NCBI GenBank assembly: GCA_964403015.1 | Contig: CAYOEJ010000070.1 | Coordinates: 1-5,128, forward strand | Reading direction: 5' to 3' | DNA: 5,128 bases | Source of the DNA: CAYOEJ01 sp964403015 | Lineage (GTDB): Bacteria; Actinomycetota; Actinomycetes; Actinomycetales; Actinomycetaceae | Shown: positions 1 through 5,128 of the stretch, in pieces | Layout: each line of letters opens with the position of its first letter | Numbering within the stretch: position 1 is the first letter of the stretch | Translations under genes and position numbers: made by a program | The notes under the pieces: generated by a model | Told to the model about the DNA's origin: nothing | What the model saw: only the letters and a program-made list of their open reading frames with translations | Database searches by the model: none

Positions 1-758
1 AGTCCCGCGGTTTGAGGCGCATCCTTTTCGACCTGCATCATCACCGGGCGGCCAACCATCAACGTCGCAAGCTCAGCTTCGGTGCTCTTCGGATCGGCCG
101 TACCAACGACCTTTCCACGGCGAATGACCGTGATGTCGTCCGCAACTGCGCGGACCTCACGGAGTTTGTGCGTAATAAAGACGATTGAAGTGCCGTTGTC
201 CGCGAGCTGGCGCATGATGGTCATGAGCTCGTCAGTTTCTTGGGGGGTCAGCACGGCAGTCGGCTCGTCGAGAATCAGGACCTTCGCTTCGCGCGACAGG
301 GCCTTCACGATCTCAACGCGCTGCTGGGCGCCAACGGGAAGATCTTCGATCAGTGCGTCTGGATCGAGATCAAAGCCAAAGCGAGCGGAGACGTCTCGGA
401 CGATCTCCTTCGCTTTCTTAATGTCGATGAGTCCCGCAGCCTTCGTCGGCTCGTAACCTAGAGCAATCGACTCCGCCACCGTGAACACGGGGATCAGCAT
501 GAAGTGCTGATGGACCATGCCAATACCGGCGGCGACAGCGTCGCCCGGGCCGTCAAACGTGACGGGCTCACCATCGAGAAGAATTTCGCCCTCGTCAGCA
601 TCGTACAAGCCGTACAGGACGTTCATGAGAGTAGATTTGCCAGCACCATTCTCACCAAGGAGTGCGTGGATGTGGCCGTCCTCGACCGTCAAGTCAATGT
701 GGTCGTTCGCTACGAGGGTCCCGAATCGCTTCGTGATTCCTCTTAGTTCGAGTTTCAC
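1..758 (-). CDS. ABC importer ATPase, nucleoside/simple-sugar (BMP-associated) type, 3' end missing
   Basis: This is the cytoplasmic ATP-hydrolysing subunit of an ABC importer. The 252 codons visible give a complete first nucleotide-binding domain: Walker A GENGAGKST at residues 35-43, Q-loop Q84 within VHQHFML, a variant signature VGAQQR at about 142-147, Walker B VLILDE at 160-165, and switch histidine H197 in ITHKL. The domain closes with MVGR near 234-237, and the reading frame is still open at the window edge. Family members of the sugar/nucleoside class (RbsA, and YufO/NupO in nucleoside importers) are about 500 residues with two fused domains, so roughly half is missing. The GTG start at 758 is chosen because GAAAGG (767-772) sits 8 bases upstream and the domain begins a few residues in. 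It lies 104 bases after the BMP lipoprotein gene, which argues for nucleoside or purine uptake rather than sugar. The class is secure; the substrate is inferred. Confidence 0.93.
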   Translation of the reverse strand, partial: MKLELRGITKRFGTLVANDHIDLTVEDGHIHALLGENGAGKSTLMNVLYGLYDADEGEILLDGEPVTFDGPGDAVAAGIGMVHQHFMLIPVFTVAESIALGYEPTKAAGLIDIKKAKEIVRDVSARFGFDLDPDALIEDLPVGAQQRVEIVKALSREAKVLILDEPTAVLTPQETDELMTIMRQLADNGTSIVFITHKLREVRAVADDITVIRRGKVVGTADPKSTEAELATLMVGRPVMMQVEKDAPQTAG

Positions 759-766
759 GCTTTTTG

Positions 767-772
767 CCTTTC
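767..772 (-). promoter_or_regulatory. Ribosome binding site of the ABC ATPase gene
   Basis: Reading on the minus strand, GAAAGG lies 8 bases before a GTG at 756-758. No in-frame ATG near the start of the conserved domain offers a better site, so this motif decides the start codon. Confidence 0.6.
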
Positions 773-789
773 GCGTTCCGTGATACTGA

Positions 790-818
790 GTAGGCCCGGC
801 CCACTGGGCCGGGCCTAC
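790..818 (-). terminator. GC-rich intergenic hairpin (partial terminator or mRNA-stabilising stem-loop)
   Basis: The sequence is a perfect inverted repeat: 790-803 pairs with 805-818, giving about 13 base pairs once a three-base loop is allowed at 803-805. The stem is almost all G and C. It lies 45 bases after the stop of the lipoprotein gene and 32 bases before the ATPase start. Neither strand has a T-run after the stem, so it is not a classical intrinsic terminator. Because both flanking genes belong to one transport system, the likeliest role is to block 3' decay of the lipoprotein message or to end part of the transcripts, giving more binding protein than ATPase. The structure is seen directly; the role is inferred. 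Confidence 0.65.
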
Positions 819-829
819 CTGGAATTGAG

Positions 830-848
830 TGTCCGCCGGTGACGGACA
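830..848 (-). other. Small second stem-loop after the lipoprotein gene
   Basis: TGTCCG at 830-835 pairs with CGGACA at 843-848 around a seven-base loop. In the transcript it comes just after the lipoprotein stop codon and before the large hairpin at 790-818. Six base pairs can occur by chance in GC-rich DNA, so it is noted mainly because it sits in tandem with the stronger hairpin. Confidence 0.35.
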
Positions 849-862
849 AGTTACCCGTGTGT

Positions 863-1963
863 TTACGGAGCGTTCGGGGTCTCGACGACGATCTCGCCGG
901 ACTTGATCTGCTCGGTAATCTCCTCGATCTCCGACTTCAGCTCGTCCGAAACGGCCGAGTCCATGTCGTGGTACGGAGCAAGTCCAACGCCACCGTTTTC
1001 AAGGGTGCCGATGTATGGCTCCGACGAGAAGCTACCGTCAACGCCGAGCTGGACGGTGTCCTGAACCGAGGCCGAGATTTCCTTCATGACCGAGGTCAGG
1101 ATGAACTCGCCGTAGTCAGGTGCGGTCTCGTACCAGTCCGAGTCAACGCCGATGAAGTAGGCATCGCCGGTCTCCTGGATAGCTGCTGCTGCGCCGAGGC
1201 CAACCGGGCCTGCGACGGGCATGATCACGTCAGCGCCCTGATCAAGGAACTGCTGTGCCTGCTGCTTACCAAGGGTCTGGTCATCGAACGAGTTGGTGAA
1301 GGCGCCAGTCTGGCCTTCCTTGTCCCAGCCGAGGACCTGGACGTCCGTGCCCTTCTGCTCGTTGTAGTAGTCAACGCCGTCAACGAAGCCGTCCATGAAG
1401 ATTGCAACGGACGGAATCTGCATACCACCGAAGGTGGCAACCGTGCCGGTCTCCGAGACGCCAGCTGCGAGGTAACCAGCAAGGAATGCTGCCTCAGCGG
1501 TGTTGAAGACGAGCGGGCGTGCGTTCTCGAGCTCAAGCGGGTTCGAATCGGCGTCGGTGAACGTCGCGTCAACGAGGCCGAATGCGAGGTCGGGGTTCGC
1601 GCTTGCTGCATCTTCGAGCGGCTGCTCGAGGAGGAAGCCAACGCCAATGATCATGTCACAGCCGTCTGCAACCATCGACTCGACGTTCGGCGCGAAGTCG
1701 GCATCAGACGACGACTCTGCGGTTCCGGTCTCAATGCCAAGTGCCTCTTCGGCAGCCATCAGGCCGTTGTATGCGGACTCATTGAACGAACGATCGTCCC
1801 AGCCGCCGGCGTCGGAAACGATACATGCCTTGTAGTCGGTCGAGGCAGCGTCGCCTCCACCATCGGTACCGCCGTTGCCACCGTCATCGCTATCGCTCGA
1901 GCAGGCGCTCAGCGCGAGCATGGATGCTGCGGCAATCGCGGCAAACTTCTTAAAATTCCTCAC
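863..1963 (-). CDS. BMP/PnrA-family substrate-binding lipoprotein (probable nucleoside receptor)
   Basis: This 366-residue protein is the extracellular, membrane-anchored receptor of an ABC importer. The N-terminus has a basic start (R2, K5, K6), a hydrophobic stretch at about 7-19 and the lipobox LSAC with the lipidated cysteine at C21. A flexible Ser/Asp/Gly linker runs from 22 to about 41. The mature domain opens with DAGGWDDRSFNESA (51-64), the BMP-family motif. Further family-like features are GFVDGV (182-187), GVDSD (262-266) and SVMKE (281-285). In characterised PnrA, aromatic and acidic residues and a lysine in equivalent regions contact the purine nucleoside. F60, N61, D264 or D266, and K284 are candidates here, by motif position only. 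The GTG start is fixed by GAAGGAG (1971-1977), seven bases upstream, and by the signal peptide. The following gene is the matching ATPase. Length fits the family. Nucleoside binding is inferred; other small polar ligands are possible. Confidence 0.95.
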   Translation of the reverse strand: MRNFKKFAAIAAASMLALSACSSDSDDGGNGGTDGGGDAASTDYKACIVSDAGGWDDRSFNESAYNGLMAAEEALGIETGTAESSSDADFAPNVESMVADGCDMIIGVGFLLEQPLEDAASANPDLAFGLVDATFTDADSNPLELENARPLVFNTAEAAFLAGYLAAGVSETGTVATFGGMQIPSVAIFMDGFVDGVDYYNEQKGTDVQVLGWDKEGQTGAFTNSFDDQTLGKQQAQQFLDQGADVIMPVAGPVGLGAAAAIQETGDAYFIGVDSDWYETAPDYGEFILTSVMKEISASVQDTVQLGVDGSFSSEPYIGTLENGGVGLAPYHDMDSAVSDELKSEIEEITEQIKSGEIVVETPNAP

Positions 1964-1970
1964 GTGGATA

Positions 1971-1977
1971 CTCCTTC
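1971..1977 (-). promoter_or_regulatory. Strong ribosome binding site of the BMP lipoprotein gene
   Basis: On the minus strand GAAGGAG lies seven bases before the GTG at 1961-1963, a near-ideal match to the 16S anti-Shine-Dalgarno sequence. It supports the GTG start and suggests high translation of the binding protein. Confidence 0.8.
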
Positions 1978-2019
1978 GTAATCATCGCAACCACCGCACT
2001 AATGCAGTGAGTCAACATA

Positions 2020-2048
2020 ACAATAGCGCCTGCGCCACTAAAAGTCGC
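2020..2048 (-). promoter_or_regulatory. Weak candidate promoter for the BMP lipoprotein operon
   Basis: On the minus strand a -35-like GCGACT (2043-2048) and a -10-like TATTGT (2020-2025) are 17 bases apart, about 57 bases before the lipoprotein start. Matches to the housekeeping consensus are only 3/6 and 4/6. An alternative -10, TAAAAT at 2072-2077, is closer to consensus but lacks a recognisable -35. A promoter somewhere in the 162-base gap is likely, because the upstream genes are functionally unrelated. Its exact place is uncertain. Confidence 0.25.
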
Positions 2049-2058
2049 ACTAAAAGTC
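2036..2058. repeat. Tandem 11-base direct repeat in the lipoprotein gene's upstream region
   Basis: CACTAAAAGTC occurs at 2036-2046 and again at 2048-2058, identical and one base apart, so the period is 12. A shorter third copy, CACTAA, lies at 1997-2002 inside the inverted repeat CACT-N5-AGTG (1997-2009). Direct repeats just upstream of a transporter gene are typical of operator half-sites. Here they overlap the candidate -35 region. No known regulator motif is recognised. Confidence 0.5.
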
Positions 2059-2125
2059 CCGCTTTGGAAAAATTTTATCTACTCGTTATCTCGACTTTTC
2101 GCGTTCACTGCGCGTTATCCTGTTG

Positions 2126-3202
2126 TTAACGAAGTTCGTCCATGCCCTTTTCTGCGATATCGTCAACGATGTCCTTGACTTTCTGCGCAGATTCGCGCGC
2201 CGCCACAAGGATCGCATCCTCGGTTTCAACGACGACGACGTCCTCCAATCCCACTACCGCAATCGGCTTGGAATGGGTGTAGACCAGTGCACCGGGCGAG
2301 TCCACCGTCAGCACGGGCTGCTTGGCGCCACCGGGTGCAACGTTCGGCCCCGCGTCGACGACGTCGCGCAGCGAGGCGAAATCCCCCACGTCGGACCAGC
2401 CCATCTCCACTGGCACGACGGCGACCCCACCCTCGTCCGCCAACGGCTCTGCAATGGCGTGGTCAATGGCGATCTTCTTCAGCGTCGGCCACACCCGGTC
2501 CATAACCTCGGCTCGCTGCGGGGTGTCATAAACCCGCGCGATCTCCATAATGCCCGCGTGGAGCTCGGGCTCGAAGGTCTCGAGCGCGCCAAGAAGCACG
2601 CTCGTCTTCGCCACGAACATCCCCGCGTTCCAGCGGTACTCCCCCGACGCGACGTAGCTGCGCGCCGTCTCGGCGTCCGGCTTTTCCACGAATTCGACGA
2701 CGCCGGCCGCGCGGTCCATCCCCTCGAGCCTTTCGCCCTGGTGGATGTAGCCAAAACCGGTGGCCGGGTGATCCGGCATGATTCCGATCGTCACAAGATA
2801 GCCGAGATCGGCCGCCTTCTCCGCCTCGAGCACGGCTTCGTGGAACGCGCGCTCGTCGCGGATGAGATGATCCGCGGCAAAAGAACCGAACACCACGTCG
2901 CCGTGGCGCTCGCGGATGACAGCCACGGCGAGCGCAATCGCCGCCATCGAATCGCGCGGCGAGGGCTCGGCAATGACGTTCTCCCGCGGGATCTCCGTCA
3001 GCTGCGCCTTGACGGCGTTGGCGTGCGCCACGCCGGTCACAATCATGGTCGAGCGTGAAACTTTCGCGAGCCGATCGACGGTCTGCTGGATCAGCGTCCG
3101 CCCGGCACCGGTCAGGTCGGTCAGGAACTTCGGGTGGTTGCGCCTCGACAGCGGCCACAGCCGGGTCCCCGCTCCGCCCGCTGGAATGATCGAGTAAATC
3201 AT
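2126..3202 (-). CDS. manC: Mannose-1-phosphate guanylyltransferase (GDP-mannose pyrophosphorylase)
   Basis: This cytoplasmic enzyme joins mannose 1-phosphate and GTP to give GDP-mannose and pyrophosphate, the mannose donor for glycolipids, polysaccharides and protein mannosylation. The 358-residue product has the full nucleotidyltransferase pattern: the pyrophosphorylase signature GGAGTRLWPLSR at 9-20, PKFL (24-27), EPSPRDS (79-85), the metal-binding DH pair at 111-112, VEKP (172-175), WNAGMF (191-196) and WSDVG (269-273). The C-terminal 50 residues resemble the usual beta-rich tail. There is no phosphomannose isomerase domain, so it is the short single-function form found in actinobacteria, not the longer bifunctional enzyme. 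I chose the ATG at 3202, because family proteins begin within a few residues of IIPAGG. An upstream in-frame ATG at 3235 would add 11 poor-fitting residues inside brkB. Only four bases separate it from the brkB stop, which suggests coupled translation. Confidence 0.95.
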   Translation of the reverse strand: MIYSIIPAGGAGTRLWPLSRRNHPKFLTDLTGAGRTLIQQTVDRLAKVSRSTMIVTGVAHANAVKAQLTEIPRENVIAEPSPRDSMAAIALAVAVIRERHGDVVFGSFAADHLIRDERAFHEAVLEAEKAADLGYLVTIGIMPDHPATGFGYIHQGERLEGMDRAAGVVEFVEKPDAETARSYVASGEYRWNAGMFVAKTSVLLGALETFEPELHAGIMEIARVYDTPQRAEVMDRVWPTLKKIAIDHAIAEPLADEGGVAVVPVEMGWSDVGDFASLRDVVDAGPNVAPGGAKQPVLTVDSPGALVYTHSKPIAVVGLEDVVVVETEDAILVAARESAQKVKDIVDDIAEKGMDELR

Positions 3203-3206
3203 CGCC

Positions 3207-4481
3207 CTACTCGTCCTCAACCATCTCGACGTCACCCTTTTCTACCGCGGCGAGCTTGCGATTGGTGGTGTAGGCCGTCTTCGAATGGAACGCCTCCCAC
3301 GCGCCGTCGCGGTAGTCCTGCTCGGCGTCGGCGAGTGCCTGCTTTGCTTCTTCGATCTGCTGCTCGGCCTTCTCAATCTTCTTCCGAGCGCGGCGCTCCT
3401 TGAGCCCCTTCCACTCGGGGATTGACTCGGGCTTGGGCTCCGGCGGATCGGGAGCGATCGTGCCCGAAATCGGGTCGTGAACCCAGCGCTTCGTCTCGGG
3501 CTCGGACTCCGTGACGTAGTTCGGAGTCTCCTCGAGGTGCTCCATCTGGCTCGGCGTCGGCTGGCCGGGGGCTGGCGGATTCGCGACGACGCACGCGGCG
3601 ATGAGGAGAAGCCTGGCGAGGAAGTTCACCCACAGGAGCAGAGTACCGATGGCGGCGAAACCGGCTAGGAGCTCGTTGTCGGACACCGAGCCCACTACGG
3701 ATGTTCCAAGGTAGCGCAGGAGGCCCGAGCCAATACCGCCCACGATGCCGCCCAGCAGAAGGTCGCGGCGCGGGGCTCGCACGCCAGCCATGACCCGGAT
3801 CAGGAACATGACGACGGCCGTATCCACGATGAACGCGATCGCCAACGTGCCGGCCGACAGCAGGAACGAGCTTGTGCCCTCCGTGACGTTCAGGAATTCG
3901 AGAATCGGCTCAGCAAAGAACCTCGTGGCCATCGTCAAGACGGTCGTGACCAGCACCGAGACGCCGAGCACGAGGAAGCCACTGAAATCAAGAAGCTTCG
4001 CCACGGCCGGGTTGCGCGGAATCCGCGAGATACCAAACATGTTGAGAACAGAATTACGGATGCCCGTCATCAAGCCGATCGAGGACCAAAGCAAAACCAG
4101 TAGACCGATCAAGGAATAGAGGTTAAACGGGTTGTCGACGATGAGGGAATTCGGATCCACGATGCCATCGCTGGACGAACCATCCATCTTCAGAACGCCC
4201 GGCAGGGCGGAATCGATCGATTCAAACAGGCTGTCACGCAGCTCCTGGTTGCCGCCCAAGATATAGGAGAAGGCGGTCAGTCCGATGGTCAGCGCACCGG
4301 CGATGGCGAACAGGGCCGAATAGGCGATGCCGCCGGACAGCTGCGGCCCACGCGCGGTCGTGTATCTCTGAACAGACCGGACGATCCGCAGGTCCATGAC
4401 CCATTCAACGAACCGTTTGCCCTTGGACACGACCTCGGGAGGTGCGTCGTCGTCGGTCTTGATCTCGAATCGCGTGCTCAT
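3207..4481 (-). CDS. YihY/BrkB-family inner-membrane protein with charged coiled-coil tail
   Basis: This is a 424-residue polytopic membrane protein. Hydrophobic segments lie at about 51-75, 121-143, 165-186, 205-231, 241-262 and 270-300, matching the six-helix BrkB/YihY core. Family-like features include the motif RGPQLSGGIAYSALFA near 44-59, the block LLVLLWSSIGLMTGIRNSVL, and the region GGIVGGIGSGLLRYLG before the last helix. The family was once called ribonuclease BN by mistake; its true function is not settled, with proposals of transport or envelope roles. After residue 300 comes a soluble tail of about 120 residues: a proline- and glutamate-rich part, then a Lys/Glu/Ala-rich probable coiled coil at about 358-392, ending in acidic residues. 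The ATG start is supported by AAGGA five bases upstream, which overlaps the stop of the preceding exonuclease gene. The family call is firm; the function is unknown. Confidence 0.88.
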   Translation of the reverse strand: MSTRFEIKTDDDAPPEVVSKGKRFVEWVMDLRIVRSVQRYTTARGPQLSGGIAYSALFAIAGALTIGLTAFSYILGGNQELRDSLFESIDSALPGVLKMDGSSSDGIVDPNSLIVDNPFNLYSLIGLLVLLWSSIGLMTGIRNSVLNMFGISRIPRNPAVAKLLDFSGFLVLGVSVLVTTVLTMATRFFAEPILEFLNVTEGTSSFLLSAGTLAIAFIVDTAVVMFLIRVMAGVRAPRRDLLLGGIVGGIGSGLLRYLGTSVVGSVSDNELLAGFAAIGTLLLWVNFLARLLLIAACVVANPPAPGQPTPSQMEHLEETPNYVTESEPETKRWVHDPISGTIAPDPPEPKPESIPEWKGLKERRARKKIEKAEQQIEEAKQALADAEQDYRDGAWEAFHSKTAYTTNRKLAAVEKGDVEMVEDE

Positions 4482-4486
4482 CGTCG

Positions 4487-4491
4487 TCCTT
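4487..4491 (-). promoter_or_regulatory. Ribosome binding site of the brkB-like gene overlapping the xthA stop
   Basis: On the minus strand the exonuclease gene ends TAA, and the sequence TAAGGA joins that stop to an AAGGA Shine-Dalgarno motif five bases before the ATG at 4479-4481. Ribosomes ending on the exonuclease would release on the next gene's binding site, the usual arrangement for translational coupling. Confidence 0.65.
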
Positions 4492-5128
4492 ACAGCTCGT
4501 ACTTCATCACCAGCGGGGCGTGATCCGACCAGCGCTCCGCATAAGACGCCGCCCGATCCACTCGCGCGGACACCGCTCGCTCGGCGAGCTCCGGCGTCGT
4601 CATCTGGTAGTCAATCCGCCAGCCGGCATCGTTGTCGAATGCCTTGCCACGCTGCGACCACCACGTGTACGGACCTTGCGCGTCTCCGCTCAGCATACGG
4701 TGTGTATCCACCCAATCGCACGTGAACCATCGGTTCAAGTACTCAATTTCGGGTTCGAGCACACCGGAGGTCTTGTTGTAGTTTGGCTTCCAGTTCTTGA
4801 TATCCAGCGGGGTGTGAACGATGTTGAAGTCGCCACCCACGAGCACATGCGGCACGGCGGCAGTTCGCTCAGCAAGCAATTCGTCCAAGCGCGCCTCGAT
4901 GCGATCGAGGTGGGCATACTTTGCGGCCATCTTCACCTCATCGGTTGCGACTCCGGAGTGCATGTACGCGGAGACGAACGTCGTGCCCAGCGAAGGTACC
5001 GTCGCTTCGACCCAGCGGCCGGTATCGACGTCCGGTTCCTCATCGTCAAGACCGATAACGCTACTGACCACCGCATGATCGTTGCGCACGGCAATCGCCA
5101 CGCCTGCCCGTCCCTTGAGAACGGAGGC
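4490..5128 (-). CDS. xthA: Exonuclease III / AP endonuclease, 5' end missing
   Basis: This is a DNA-repair enzyme of the exonuclease III family, which cuts DNA 5' of abasic sites and removes 3' blocking groups in base-excision repair. The 212 codons present are open to the right edge and read KGRAGVAI near the beginning, a typical family block. The catalytic metal-dependent core is visible (numbering from the first visible codon): GGDFN with D100 and N102, WRIDY with D173, and WSDHAP with D202 and H203. The segment NWKPNYNKTSGV is typical of bacterial exonuclease III. Family proteins are about 255-280 residues, so roughly 50-60 N-terminal residues, including the metal-binding glutamate, lie outside the window. 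The GTG at 5101 is internal and is not taken as the start. The gene ends TAA at 4490, eight bases before the brkB-like gene. Confidence 0.95.
   Translation of the reverse strand, partial: ASVLKGRAGVAIAVRNDHAVVSSVIGLDDEEPDVDTGRWVEATVPSLGTTFVSAYMHSGVATDEVKMAAKYAHLDRIEARLDELLAERTAAVPHVLVGGDFNIVHTPLDIKNWKPNYNKTSGVLEPEIEYLNRWFTCDWVDTHRMLSGDAQGPYTWWSQRGKAFDNDAGWRIDYQMTTPELAERAVSARVDRAASYAERWSDHAPLVMKYEL

Noticed and set aside
839..1981. Long plus-strand open frame of 380 codons
   Set aside because: It covers the lipoprotein gene almost exactly on the opposite strand, has no recognisable domain or ribosome binding site, and its composition is that of a mirror frame in GC-rich DNA. The minus-strand frame has a lipobox and family motifs.
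1981..2015. TTGACT (minus strand, 2010-2015) as the -35 of the lipoprotein promoter
   Set aside because: The hexamer is a good match, but at 16-18 bases downstream there is only GC-rich sequence with no -10-like hexamer; the nearest candidate, GATGAT, is 23 bases away.
1964..2125. A purine riboswitch ahead of the presumed nucleoside receptor gene
   Set aside because: The leader lacks the conserved core sequences and three-stem layout of purine riboswitches, and no other known riboswitch motif was recognised.
2072..2125. Intrinsic terminator after manC
   Set aside because: Only a four-base CGCG pairing precedes the A/T-rich stretch. No stem strong enough to be called a terminator is present, although weak termination cannot be excluded.
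2123..3058. Plus-strand open frame of 311 codons
   Set aside because: It is antisense to manC, is rich in Arg, His and Asp as expected for a shadow frame, and shows no known motif, whereas the minus strand carries the full guanylyltransferase pattern.
2526..3158. Second minus-strand frame of 210 codons within manC
   Set aside because: It is an Arg/Gly/Ala-rich out-of-frame shadow of manC and lacks any family signal.
4490..5101. GTG at 5101 as the start of the exonuclease gene
   Set aside because: The frame continues upstream to the window edge with family-like residues (KGRAG), and starting here would remove the N-terminal catalytic portion.

Overview
The window is a compact, mostly co-directional block from a moderately high-GC Gram-positive bacterium, most likely an actinomycete. 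The reasons are GTG starts, GC-rich third codon positions, a lipobox lipoprotein with a Ser/Asp/Gly linker, and a single-domain mannose-1-phosphate guanylyltransferase of the mycobacterial/actinobacterial type. A placement near Actinomycetaceae (Actinomyces, Trueperella or Arcanobacterium-like) is a guess from general appearance, not a demonstrated assignment. All five genes that can be supported lie on the minus strand, so transcription runs from high to low coordinates.

The upstream block (5128 down to 2126) holds an exonuclease III family gene that runs off the right edge, a BrkB/YihY-type membrane protein with a long charged C-terminal tail, and a GDP-mannose-forming guanylyltransferase (manC). 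The gaps are 8 and 4 bases. The brkB ribosome binding site overlaps the xthA stop codon, so the three look co-transcribed and translationally coupled. They combine DNA base-excision repair, an envelope protein of uncertain function and a precursor step for mannosylated glycans.

A 162-base gap (1964-2125) follows. It carries a tandem 11-base repeat, a partial third copy, and a weak promoter candidate for the next unit. The downstream block (1963 down to 1) is a substrate-uptake operon: a BMP/PnrA-type lipoprotein that captures substrate (family members bind nucleosides), then the ATPase of the matching ABC importer, cut by the left edge. The two are separated by 104 bases holding a long, nearly perfect GC-rich hairpin and a smaller one. 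These probably set the ratio of binding protein to transporter. The permease genes expected for this importer would lie beyond the left edge.

No RNA genes, mobile elements, CRISPR arrays or phage genes were seen. No gene-free stretch exceeds 300 bases. The coding content looks ordinary; the non-coding elements flanking the lipoprotein gene are the most interesting part, and I see no strong sign of a new multi-gene system.
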